From Sequoia sempervirens (Eukaryota > Streptophyta > Pinopsida > Cupressales > Cupressaceae), in assembly GCA_007258455.2 (NCBI GenBank), contig VDFB02270651.1:701712217-701776216 (forward strand): 64,000 nucleotides of DNA, in the 5' to 3' direction. This document shows, piece by piece, positions 35,590 to 46,580 of the stretch. Position numbers and translations under genes: made by a program. The notes beneath the pieces were generated by a model. It ran no database searches. It was not told where the DNA came from and was given only the letters and a program-made list of their open reading frames with translations. How positions within the stretch are numbered: the stretch's first letter is position 1; every line of letters starts with the position of its first letter.

Positions 35590-36420
35590 TTAGCAAGAGT
35601 AACCTAGAAAGATTCCTTCATCACTTCTTGCATCAAGCTTTCCTATATCATCATCTCTCTTGATATAACACTTGCTTCCAAAGATCTTGAAATATCTAAC
35701 AGTAGGCTTATAACCAAACCATAGTTCAAAAGGAGTCTTACCAAAATTACTATTGATATTTACCTGGTTTAAAGTGTACACAAAATTGCTTACAACTTCA
35801 CTCCAATAGATGTGAGGCACATTTCCTTCAATCATCATTGTTCTAGAAGCATCCAAAATTCTTTTGTTCTTCCTCTCTACAACTCCATTCTATTGAGGGG
35901 TTCAGGGAGCAAATAACTATCTTCTAATTCCATGCTCTTCACAGAAAGAATTGAACTCTCTGGAGGTGAATTCACCACCTCTGTCTAACCTTAAGCATTT
36001 GATTTTTAGACCTTTCTCATTTTCTACCATGGCCTTGAAAATTTTGAACTTCTCTAATGCTTCACATTTTTCTCTTAAGAAAGCAACCTATATCATCCAA
36101 GAATAATCATTAATAAGTAGCATAAAGTACCTTTCTCCATGAAGACTTCTGACTCTGGAGGGACCACATAGATCAATATGTACCAACTCCAATAATCCAT
36201 TTGTATGATGTTTGCTCTGAAAAGAAACTCTAGTTTGTTTTCCCATCTGACATTCCTTGCAAATTGTGTTAGCAGGCTTTACTAGCTTAGGTAGATCTCT
36301 TACTGCTTGAGTGGAACTTACTTTGACAATGCTATAAAAATTCACATGACACAGCCTTCTATGCCATAACCAACTTTCACCTACTTGAACAATTAAACAA
36401 CTTTCACTAGCAGCATTCAG
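35590..36420 (-). pseudogene. Copia integrase with GAG-pre-integrase domain
   Basis: Reads on the minus strand as WHRRLCHVN (His residues of the zinc-binding HHCC module), ICKECQMGKQTRVSF (its Cys pair), HIDLCGP with the first catalytic Asp, a DRGGEF block with the second, an NGVVERKN block with the Glu, then the [18 protein letters not shown] and GSKCYIKRD blocks. The enzyme joins element cDNA to host DNA. Stops before VAFLREK and around the [15 protein letters not shown] block break the frame. Each is one transition from Gln or Trp codons. Confidence 0.9.
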
Positions 36421-36531
36421 GTGAAAAATATCACCTTCTATCTTTTTACCTGAAGCAATTACTTTTTCAGATCTTCCAAGTATCCTGCATCTTCCATCTT
36501 TGAACTAAAGATCATAACCCTTCTCCACAAT

Positions 36532-36945
36532 CTATCCAACACTCAGCAAGTTGTGCTTCAAGCCTTCAACATAAAGAATGTCATCATTGTTATGCTTACT
36601 ACCAAGACAAATAGATCCTCTGCCATGAATCACACCAGCATTGTTATCTCCAAATCTTACAACCCCACCATAATACTTCTCAAGATTTACAAATTTTCTC
36701 TTTTCACCAATCATATGATGTGAGCATCCGCTGTCAATAATCCACTCATCCTTTTCTTTAATTCGAGTTGCAAGAGCTTTCTCAACTTTAGTAGATTTAG
36801 TAGCCACCAGACCATTTTCCTTGATAGCAAGGAACACCCATTCATCTTCATTTCCATTATCTTTATCAGACTCATCATCAATCACTCCTTCAGTATAGTA
36901 ACATTTCTTTTGGAATCTAGATTTGTTAGGCTTGGATCTAGGAAC
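36532..36945 (-). pseudogene. Copia aspartic protease
   Basis: Frame 36885-36532, joined to gag by a frameshift near 36945. WIIDSGCSHHM has the catalytic Asp-Ser-Gly at about 36735-36727. The downstream block ILYVEGLKHNLLSVG is the usual protease C-terminus. It is followed by a stop one transition from Gln. It cuts the polyprotein into Gag, integrase and RT. Confidence 0.9.
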
Positions 36946-37817
36946 TTTTTAGGACACCTTGATGCAAAATGACCTATTTTACTGCAAGAAAAACATTTAA
37001 TAGGCAACACTCCTTTATACTTACCTTGTCCTCTACCTTCTTTCTTCACAATCAGTGCTTCCAACTCTTCTACCTCTCTTTCTTCATCTAGTTCAAGTTG
37101 TTTAATTTCTTCCTCATACTTGAATGACTTTCTAGAACACTCTCCCAGATCATATCTTTTTTTTCTTCTGGATACAGTAGCCTTGAATGTAGATTTAGTC
37201 TTGGGAATAGATTCACCAAATTTGCTCAACTCAAAGGCAACAAGTTTACCAATCAGTGTATCTCTTGTCATATTCATCAATGATCTGGTTTCTTCAATAG
37301 CATGAGCCTTTGCTTTGTAAGAGGGAGGCAATGATCTGAGCACTTTAGCTACAATTTCTTCCTCTTCTAGGGTACCACAGACACATCTAATACCCATCAC
37401 TAGTTCATTTATTCTCTGCATAAAAGAAGAAATATTTTCATCTTCACCCATTTTCAAATTTTCATACTTGCCTTTCAAACTTTGTAACTTAGCCATCTTC
37501 ACATGTACGTCTCCTTCATACAAATTTTCTAGCTTCATCCAAATCTCATGAGTTGTCTTCAGACCTATCACATTTTTCATTTCTGAATATGTTAGAGCAC
37601 TCAACAAAGCTTCCATAGCCCTAACATTATTCTCAACTTCTTTAATCTCATCAGTAGTGTAAGGACCATTCTGAGGAATAACATATGTATTCTTTGTAAT
37701 CTTCCAAAAGGGTTCTCCAATACACCTCAAATGACATTCCATCCTATCTTTCCACAATAAGTAGTTTGTTCCATCGAATCTAGGACTATCCTTCTTGTAT
37801 GATTCCATCTGGATCAC
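36882..37817 (-). pseudogene. Copia Gag with zinc knuckle
   Basis: About 310 codons open from an ATG-led N-terminus (FDGTNYLLWKDRMECHL, the start of the UBN2-type gag domain) through the helical capsid-like region to a basic linker and one zinc knuckle, Cys-Phe-Ser-Cys...His...Cys, at 36995-36954. Gag forms the particle and binds RNA. The open length is near normal. The frame is lost to the protease frame by a one-base shift near 36945. It begins 46 bp after the 5' LTR, just past the primer site. Confidence 0.92.
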
Positions 37818-37849
37818 CTCAAGCTTTTAAAATTCTTCAGAGGAACCTA

Positions 37850-37860
37850 CTCTGATACCA
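37850..37860 (-). promoter_or_regulatory. Primer binding site (initiator Met tRNA)
   Basis: TGGTATCAGAG on the minus strand, two bases from the 5' LTR end at 37863. Perfect match to the Copia consensus. Confidence 0.95.
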
Positions 37861-37862
37861 AT

Positions 37863-39116
37863 TGTTGGCAAAACAAGGGAAGAAAATTGAGAGGGGGGGT
37901 GAATCAGTTGTCACAGAATATTAAACTTTTCAAACTTTACTTAACTTGATTTTAGATTTGATGAATGAACAATAAACCATAAACAATTAACACATTAGAA
38001 AAATAGAGAACACCAAGATTTTTTATGTGGAAACCTTTTTAATGGAAAAACCATGGTGGATGTTAGTCCACAATATTATACCATGTTAAAAATATAATGA
38101 GAATAATAATGGGAATGCACATGCATTCAAACACACTGCCTAGAGCTCACTGCTCAAATACAAGAGGTCTCACTTCCCAACAATACACAAAAATATGGAT
38201 TAGATCCACAGGGTATGAACTGAGAAAATAGCTTCTACACAAGCCTAATTATAGTTCTAGTTAAGTACAGAAAACCTTCTTCACACTTTGCTTAAACTTC
38301 TTCACACTTTGCTCTGCAATTGAATGATTTAATCACTATTCGCACACTTTCTCTTTCTCTAGATTTTCTTCTCTTCATACACACACTAACTCCACTCAAA
38401 CAACCACTCTTATACATCTGCAACATGAAATACATCAACAACTTAGTTAGCCAAAAATATAAAACATATTTACAATGTCAGCCCAAATTTACAAATAAAT
38501 TTTAATGCGAATCAAACACCGTCAGCTAATATTATGATGATACCCAGAACAATATCTTTAAGTGTTCCAAACATTCAAATTTTAAACTTCAAGCATTTGC
38601 AACATGTTACAACCATCATGTCATCCAAGAACATGAAAACTCGATCATACTAAGAAAAATATTTGACCACGAGCACACTGATCAATGCAGACGTACAACA
38701 AGGATAGAGAATGATCTAGAAGCATCCACAAACAATAAGAACTAGTAGAGAATCATCTGTAGCAACAAAAATTACCAGAATCACATAAACTTCAATTAAG
38801 GACATTGACAAAACCCACATAAATACTATAAGGACAGAATTGTTCATAACACAATCAAATCTTCACACGGACCTCTAAAACTTTCAGTAGATGATCTAGA
38901 TAATCTCAGTAATAAACCCTTTAGTCCACAACAACTGATCTTCAACGTACAGAACAAAACACCTTCATTACCTTCACTGTTCCACTGGCAAACTACAAAT
39001 CTTCCTTTAACAATTTTCTCAATATCCTTGACATATACAACCTTCAATGCAATAATTCTAATGGTGTTGACATAAATGACAACCACATATCAACAACACA
39101 ACCACAACATCCAACA
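37863..39116 (-). repeat. 5' LTR (right) of the nested Copia element
   Basis: Direct repeat of 32091-33315, 29 bp longer because of small indels. Its sense-strand 3' end has the GATTCACCCCCCCTCTCA motif. Confidence 0.95.
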
Positions 39117-39553
39117 AATACAAATAGAGGAATTGTATTAAAAATCATGTGCCTTGTATCTAAGTACCTACAAGGGTATTTTGGGTCCTCCAAGAGAGAA
39201 TATAACATATACAGCAAGCACAGGAGAACACAGACAAACAATAAAATCCTAATCTAAAGACATGAAAGGTATTGCTCTATTCAATTATTTCCAACAAGTC
39301 GTATTCCTCCCAATTTAGATTGTAGGGTGAAGGAGGGTGATCTTGCAACAAAACAATGGCTAGGGTGGTACCAAGCATCTAGCTTACAACACGGGCTAGA
39401 GATGTGGCTTCTTCAATGTCCCCATCTACTAATTCTTGTGAGTCGAGTGTCAACGAATTTATGAAAGTAGTTGACAATATCAAAATATCCTCTAGAGAGT
39501 CAAATATACACTTCTTAGAGAGAAGTGTGGTGACTTGACTGTAGGTTGTGAAA
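39117..39553 (-). other. Internal sequence of the Ty3-type element beyond the Copia insertion
   Basis: Non-coding. Continues the element interrupted at 32090. The first five bases are the right target-duplication copy. Confidence 0.4.
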
Positions 39554-40150
39554 TGTTGGAAAAATGTGTCTCAACCTTATAATTACATAAGGTATTATTG
39601 ATACATCAATGTAGCGGGTGGGGGAGGGGGGTACCCCCCGCGAGGGGTTTGAGGGGATCATCCCCTCCAGTGGGGGGTTTGGGGGCCTTGTGCCTCATGC
39701 CTTAGTGAGGGCTTGGAGGTAGTGCCCCCGAAAGGAAATTTTTATGTATATTTTATTATTGTAAATCTGGACTATTCATCATTACGTCTTTGATCTGATG
39801 GTTGATATTTTTTTGCTTGACTTTCCCTAGGAGGAAACCCTATTTTATGAGGGCACTGTATTATGACTATATATTGTGATGCATTATGAGAGTCTAATAT
39901 TAGTCATGTTTCCTTTGGATCTTTGGTTGGTGATACTCTTGTGAGAAGCTTGTTCTACAATTATATTGTAATCTTTGTGATTTATAAATAATATAGTGGG
40001 CCAGAATTCTTGAGTGCTGGGTTTTTCTCCCGAAAGGGTTTTCCCCACGTAAATCACTATGTTGTAGTATGCATGATATTTATGTTTATTTCTATTTAAT
40101 TTTTTGTAACTATTGTAAAGATCTATAAAGTTTTGTATTATCCTCCCCTC
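39554..40150 (+). repeat. Probable Copia-type LTR fragment with GC palindromes
   Basis: Starts TGTTGGAAAAATG, has a very G/C-rich segment (39614-39690), a TATATATTG box near 39870, and a CTGGGTTTTTCTCCC...GGGTTTTCCCCACGTAAATC block (40018-40055) that is characteristic of the R/U5 part of many plant Copia LTRs. No clear right end, partner or target duplication, so it may be a solo or truncated LTR inside the Ty3-type element. Confidence 0.45.
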
Positions 40151-40247
40151 AAAATTAGTCTAGGAATTTGTTTTTCTACCTTAGCTTTCTTACACGAAAG
40201 AGTGGGATCCTTAGTGTGAACCTCTAAGTGAGGAGCAGTGACAAAGT

Positions 40248-41276
40248 CTAGTGAAGAAGGGATATCCTCAATGATAAAGATAGAAGAAGAAAGGGAAGTG
40301 GAAGGATAAAACTTCTTATGGTAGGATTCAGGGATAAGGTCCTACTCAAGATTACTCTTGGACAATAAGCTAGGGTGTTGAGATGTGGGAGGAGAAAACA
40401 AGACCACACTAGACATGACCTTTGTGTGATCCATATATATGGGTTGTACAAGTTGGAAAAAATTAGGTAGAGAGGTGAGGAGAGGTAGTTCTAGAGAAGG
40501 TGTGATGAACACCTACACCCTCTTGGTTTGAGGTTCATCCACATCTCTTGAAGGGATTGGAGGCAAGAAAAAAGTATGAATAGAAAGGGAAGAAGAAGGG
40601 ATTGAGATATAAGACTTCTTCGTCGCTTTTTGTGTGGTATCATGTCCCTTTTCCATCGCACGCCAATGACACTTATGCTCATGCACAAGTTCATTTTGAA
40701 GAAGATGGGGACTAGGGATAGGAGCAAGAGAAGGCATCAGGACTATAGGTGAAGTTATCTTCACAACCATTAATAGTAGAAGGACAGGCTCGACATGAGC
40801 GACAAGATATTCTAGAGGTGTAGGATCCTTAAACTCTGTTGTGGGTGCCTTTCCTCCTCATGCTTTCTGGGATGGGGGAGGAATAGGAGGGACCCTTAGG
40901 GGTCAAGATGTCAGAATGACACATGAAGGACTAGACAAAGAGGACTGCTCAACCTTACTATATATAGTAGGGTGAGGGATGTCAAGAAGAGTGGGAAGAT
41001 TGAAGACATAGGGTTTTGATTTTGTTAATGCAGTAGCCTTTTCTTTTATTGTGATATGAACAGTTGAAGGAATAGAAGGAATTGTTGGAGATTGTAAAGT
41101 CTTAGAAGAGTGGAAATTTCTACTCAAGGTATCGTACTTGTCTTTAATCCCTGATGAAGAAAGATTAAAAGAAAAAGCATTCACTACATAAGAGTAGGTT
41201 GAGAGGGGATTGGAGAAGAAAAAAGATGAGGTGGGACTGAATTGGGTGTTGAGCTCCTAGTATTGTATCTATAATA
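40248..41276 (-). pseudogene. Post-protease spacer region of the Ty3-type element
   Basis: Minus-strand frames (41184-40903, 40770-40513, 40451-40248) are rich in Ser, Pro, Leu and Thr, follow the protease block directly and have no recognisable domain. In the 11.6-12.4 kb relative the same position is a Pro-rich then acidic spacer. No RT-like motif is present. Confidence 0.4.
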
Positions 41277-41513
41277 TTATTTATATAACAAGTCACCATG
41301 GGGCAACATGGGTCCTATCGAAGCAAGCCAAAAGTGGTTGAGACAGAAACCCCCACATGATGCTAGCGGTTTGTACCCAATATCCTGGATAATTTGCACC
41401 ATGCCCTCATGAGGAAATTTTAGACACTTATGGACAACCAAAGTGATTGTGTTCATGTAAAATAGCCACGAAATTCCTAGCTTCACCTTGAACAAGTTAG
41501 ATTTTGGTATCAT
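41277..41513 (-). pseudogene. Ty3-type protease C-terminal block
   Basis: Val-Lys-Leu-Gly-x-x-Trp-Leu...Val-Val-His-Lys-Cys-Leu-Lys-Phe-Pro, then a Gly-Gly-Phe/Leu-Asn-His-Phe-Trp segment. It aligns with the 11.67-11.83 kb frame (KLGHPWL...VHKCLKFP...LNFFW), the block after the active site of Ty3 retropepsins. The active-site Asp region itself should lie just before (41520-41700) but is not readable. Confidence 0.55.
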
Positions 41514-41922
41514 GATAAATAATCATAGAGATAGATCTAGGTCTGAAAAATAAATTGATCCCAAAGAGGAGAGATAAAAAAACATTGTGTGTATGGATGG
41601 CAGTCTTGCACTCATCATATCTCACCCTATGCAGACCATTGAAAAAGAGTGTCTCTTCGGTGATGACATTAACCTTTCTATTAGGGTTAACCATAATGCT
41701 AGTGACGACGTTATCACTGACCTAAGTATGAATGTAGAGGGGAGAGTATTCTCCATGGTAGGTCAAGTCATTAGGCATACAAGATATGTCAAGTATCTTA
41801 GCCTTCAGGCTTGGAGGGGATATTGGGGTGATAGACACCATACACATATGTGGCATCATTAGATGGCATAAAAGAAGAAGTAATAAAGTTGGAAGAGTGA
41901 GGGGAAGTGTGTAGATTTGTAG

Positions 41923-42780
41923 CTAGCTATTGGCTTTCATAACAAACCTTTCAAAGTTCTGCTTTTTACTATCAAGGTAGATGTTACCACTGTTAATGTG
42001 GTCCTGAATCATATGCCACAAGTGCACACAACACTCGGTGTCATGCCTAGGCACCCAGTGGTATTGGCAGAATTTAGACATGGGATATAGCTTTTTATCA
42101 GGAAGCAATCTAATTTTTGGAAGGGTGATTAAGTTATCTTTCAATAATTTTTTAAGCACACTTGAGTAATAATCAGATGGCTTTGTAAATATTCGGTTAT
42201 GTTGTGACCCAAGTGTGTTTTTTTTATTTTTTTGAGGAAAAAATATTACATTATCTATTGCCTTATTTATTTTTGACCCTCCATAAGAAGATGTAAACCC
42301 AAAACCATCAGGACATGAGGATAAGGTGGAAGCCCCATATTGAGCTAACATTTGTTGATAGTCTCTCAATGCAGTACACAGATGAGAAAGAAATGATACT
42401 TCATCAAGGAGAATCACTCCCTCAATTCCTGCTAGAGATTTCCCATGAATATCCTCTAAATTTCATGGTCAGGTATGACATAGGGGATTTGGGAAGAGAT
42501 AGATTGATAGTAATAAATGAAATCAATTAGCTTCCTATTCGGTTGTTGCTTGCAATGGACAGGGTAAATGATAGTGACCTTAGAGCTAATGTTTTCTTGG
42601 AACCATTGTAATAACTAATTTATAAGTTTTTCAAAGGAGAAGTTAGAGTTATTAGGTAATGAGAAAAACCACTCCAACATGGTCTCCTTAAGGGATCATG
42701 GGAATATTTTTTCTAGAAAATGATCCTGATGCAAGAAGTCACAACATAGAGCATTAAAGGAATTGAAATGTGTCTATGGA
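41923..42780 (-). pseudogene. Ty3-type Gag (Retrotrans_gag-like) with CHHC motif
   Basis: From 42780 the minus strand reads in one frame FP-stop-SLKETMLEWFFSLP, FEKLIN, QWFQENI, LIDFIYYYQSISSQIP and EI-stop-RIFMGNL, the pattern of the Retrotrans_gag capsid domain (LKGTALEWF...F...LIDFI.RF...). The TGA and the TAGs in this part are single C-to-T changes from Arg or Gln codons. After a one-base shift near 42417 the frame continues to 41923, with a KDNLITLP segment and Cys-Gln-Tyr-His...His...Cys (42069 to about 42031), a CHHC nucleic-acid-binding motif. The minus-strand frame at 43235-43492 may be an upstream extension. Confidence 0.7.
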
Positions 42781-43234
42781 TATCCCTTACCTTTGTACTT
42801 TTTCTAATTTTGGTAACTTGATCCCTTGGGGCATGGGAGTGTTCAATATGTTTGAGGCCAGGGGACTATGAAAATAGTATGGAGTAAGAGTGGATTGTGT
42901 GGCAGCGTTAGTTAGATTGGCAAGTTGATATTGAATCTACCCCATGTTTTATAATAGGTGTTCAAGATGGGATTATTTAGCAGGGGAGATGAATCAGCAA
43001 TTATGGTAGAGACTTGAGGTGTGGATCTAGATGGAGGAGGAATTTTATACCCCAAAATATTACAAGACACATTCACTTTGAGATTAGCTCAGGGCATAGA
43101 CACAATGTTGGTACTATTAGTGGAAGTCATGGGAGGTATAGAGGGATTAATATCCACTATATGCTTATACACCTCAAGCATCAGAAGGTTCAACTAAGCA
43201 CCAGTGACATCTGATTGGGCATCTTGAGGCTAAC

Positions 43235-43492
43235 TCAAATTGACATGTACGAAGGTACATGAGTCTTAACTAGATTGGTTAGTGTGTGAAGCAACTCAAG
43301 GCCCTTGTAACTTAAGATGAGTAGATTTCTTAGATTACTGACACCAAGAGAAGCTTGAGCATAAAGGCTATCATGGTTTAAGAAATCTTCAAAGTGCTTA
43401 AGGATTTCCTCCAAATATTGAACTTGATCGCAAGGGACCTTGAGAGAAATTTCATAATATTTAGAGGATGGAGACCCCAGAGGGGAATTCAA
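43235..43492 (-). pseudogene. Possible N-terminal Gag frame
   Basis: 85 codons, helical, no known domain. Same strand as Gag and upstream of it. The interval to 42780 is open with stops. Low support. Confidence 0.3.
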
Positions 43493-43499
43493 AGGAAAA

Positions 43500-45296
43500 G
43501 ATCCTTAGAATGTCAACTGAGGGCCAGAAAGATAAGGGTTTCCAAAGAACATTAGACTAGGTCTAGTAGGACTATAATTTTCTATGGGTATGGTAGATCT
43601 CAAACTTCTTCTAACTATGTGTTTGGAGGTAGTGGACTAGGTTGTGAAGCTCAAAAGAGTGCTTACAATGCACAACCTTTCCAACTCCAAGAAATAAGAG
43701 AAGTATGACTTACAAGAATATGAAGAATTTTAGGATGTGTTAATATTGATAGATATACAGGGTGGAAACCAACTCACTTTCACCATACCAAGGGATTCCA
43801 ACAAGCTTTTCTCTCACAAACTCAATTCTAGGCTTGTTTTCTACTTTCCACCTAGTGCTCTTAGTAGGTTAGCAGGCCTACCTTTCTTGACATAACTTTC
43901 AAATTTTCCAAACAATCTCTCCAACCCTCATTCATTTCATACACCCTTTAACACATACTTTCACATGTCTCAAAATCCCATGAGACTCTTTTGAAATAAA
44001 ACCCTCAACCTTGTGCTTCTATGCAGACCTAGGCCTTGAATTAGGCCTCTTTTACAAAGAGACACTCCTTAAAACTTACAACCAACCAAAGAAACCACCA
44101 AATAGTCTTCAACCTACCTCCAAAACACCAGAATCTCCAACTTTGAAGTCACAACACACTCACTAAGACCCAATTTCACAAAACTCTCACTTTCTTCACA
44201 ATTGGCTAGGGCTTATTGAAAACCTCATACCTATACCTCATCCAAACTTGAAACCACTTCCAACACTCCTTATTCTACCTACACAAGCTTAATTGACCAC
44301 CAAATCTTTCTTTCCTCAAAAAACTCACACACTTCCTTTGTAAAATCACTCAAATTCACCCATTTTCCTACTTGGTTCAACTAGGGTTTCATGCCCTATC
44401 ATACAAATGGTGTTTCCCTATTCTTACAGACTTATAAAATCATTGAATTCCACCTATTTACACTGTATCCAACATATTCTAACCTATCCTCAATCAATTT
44501 CTTCCAACCATCCTTTCTAGCCTTGTTCTTGAGGCCTAAAATTCTTAACTTTCAATAGGGCAACATGAAGAAACTCTTCCAAAAAATTTCCAACCTTAGA
44601 TATTGACTCCTACACCTACCTCTAGTCTAATCAGGCCCATTCCACCAAGAAAAATCTGGTACATAAAGGTGGAATGGTCTATCAATCCATTTTAACCCTC
44701 AAAACACTAAACCCTTATTTTATGGCCGCTTGTAGAAACTAGCCCACCAAATGCTTGAAACTTAATAAAAAACACTCAAATCAACTTCAAAGTGTTGTCA
44801 ACTCCTATATATAACAATTCATATGCATCTCAGATAGATAACACCTTGTACGGAGTTGTACATGAGTTGTAAGAGAAGAATTTACATAGAAAATGATTGA
44901 AAACAGAGTTATTTTATTGGATTTCTTCTTCCAATCCTTCAAAAACCATCATCTTCATGTCTAAAACATATATTTAACTCAAAAAACATCCACCAATGCC
45001 TAAAACTACCTTACAACTGCCCATGATCATTGGGATTCCACATAAGAGCAACTTTTACATTTTTGCTCGACAACAAATTGGACAATTTTGTAATTTTTAA
45101 CATAATTGACTCAAATGACCCCACCTAGACTCAAAACCAAAACAAAAATTACAAAATGGTCTATCATGGCCTTATTTAACATTATTATGACTCTAACACC
45201 CTATCTAGACCAAATTCCCAAAATGGAGCAACAAGGTGCTCTGCACCAAAGACCAATATTTTGCAAGGAGGTGAGTTCATGTCAGGTTCACAAAAA
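43500..45296 (-). other. 5' leader of the Ty3-type element
   Basis: C/A-rich on the plus strand. No frame. The sequence next to the 5' LTR on the minus strand (TTTTTGTGAACCTGACATG) is not a standard TGG-starting primer site. Confidence 0.4.
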
Positions 45297-46580
45297 TGTA
45301 GAGGAAATTTTCTACCCTCAAAATGATGATATCTCGAGGAGAAAACTTTATTTCCCCTACCTCAGTTGACATGACTCTAGTGAACAAGGATTAGAGAAAT
45401 GTGACTTTTAATAGAATACATAAATTATTTAAAACTTTTAGACATCAAAAATTGAAAGAGCAGGGTATAAAGGTCTTCTAGACAACTCAACGAGCTCTCT
45501 TTCTAGGATTATAGCACGAATATTAGACGACAATGTGCTTGCACTAGAGTCGTGTACATATAGAAAATTGGAGATGTCACGAAAAGACATAGAAATACTC
45601 TATGCAAGTTTATAGATGTAAAAAGGTGAAAAATATGAACATGTAGAATTAAAAGGTACTAAGATACATATATAGAATGAAAATGAAATGAAAGCAATGT
45701 GGAAAGATAGATTGCACTAAGAGTGTCTGACAATGTTCAATCTTACTTTGAAAGGTTCTTCCACTTGCAGTTGCACACATAATACCAAAGAGAAATGTTT
45801 GGGGTGTTGTTTAGAATTTTTCCTTAGTCAAACCTTTGTATTGGCGTTTCCACCTCCACAAACAACCTTAGACAAGATGATAATAATAAAAATGGGAGTT
45901 AAAAGATGAAAAAAACCATGTGCTAATCAAAGATAGAGATAAGAAATTCTTAGGAGAAATTCTTGAAGATTTTCCCTTTTCAAACACCCAAAGTGAAGCT
46001 TGCTGGTGTAGCGAGGGAGAAACAATAATCTCCAAGATGACAAAACTTCCTTGCAAGAAGAACTCACATTGCAATGATGGAATGTACTCCAAAATTCATA
46101 GACAAGTTTTTTGAAAGATATGCAAATATACAGTTGTAGAGAAGGTTGTGAAGGTGAGAGGTGATATAAAATTGTGAAGAAAGAGTTGTATGTGTGATTT
46201 CTAGAGATAAATGGAGCTAGGATGAAGATTGAATTCCTCATTTTGCAAAAGAGAGGGACTTTTTGGTTCAAATAATTGGCTCAAGTGATTCCTAACGTGA
46301 CTATAGGTTAGTAGAGATATTGCATTGCCAAAATGCAGTAGGTGTAATGTCTCAATGGCCACCTTAGTCACATATTTTCTATGGGATGCTAATGTGGCTC
46401 ACAGGTGTCTTCATAGTGCGCATTGGTCTGTAGAAAAATCAGAATTAACGGTCAAGGAATGAGGCTTGATAGGTGGTGAGAAAATGGTTTTTAGTGAGGA
46501 GATAATAATTATCTAAGTTTTTTAAAGAGGAAGGCATATGAAATGTGAAATTGCATGGGGTACAATTTTATGACATTACA
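45297..46580 (-). repeat. 5' LTR (right) of the 30.0-46.6 kb element
   Basis: 1,284 bp, TGTAGAGGAAATTTTC...GACATTACA, keeping TG and CA ends. Partner of 29996-31293. Confidence 0.85.

Larger units (their letters stand above)
32091..39116 (-). mobile_element. Copia-type LTR retrotransposon (Sirevirus-like), nearly full length
   Basis: 7,026 bp, LTRs 32091-33315 and 37863-39116, ends TGTTGG...CCAACA. Primer site TGGTATCAGAG (37860-37850, minus) is the initiator-Met type. Internal order on the minus strand is gag, aspartic protease, integrase, RT, RNase H, the Copia order. Flanking pentamers are GATAC and AATAC (four of five match). Several polypurine-like copies before the 3' LTR and the LTR end motif resemble Sireviruses. 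Every coding region is broken by stops or shifts, so it cannot move by itself. It sits inside the internal region of the 30.0-46.6 kb Ty3-type element and is younger. Confidence 0.92.
29996..46580 (-). mobile_element. Ty3/gypsy-type element, gag-protease only, with nested Copia element
   Basis: Direct LTRs at 29996-31293 and 45297-46580 (about 1.29 kb) are clearly alignable. Flanking pentamers GATAC (29991-29995) and AATAC (46581-46585) match at four of five positions. The polypurine tract lies at 31294-31303, next to the left LTR, so the element reads on the minus strand. Removing the nested 32091-39116 element leaves about 7 kb of internal DNA. It codes a Retrotrans_gag-like domain, a CHHC motif and a retropepsin C-terminal block. 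I found no RT, RNase H or integrase. No canonical TGG-type primer site follows the 5' LTR. Confidence 0.75.
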
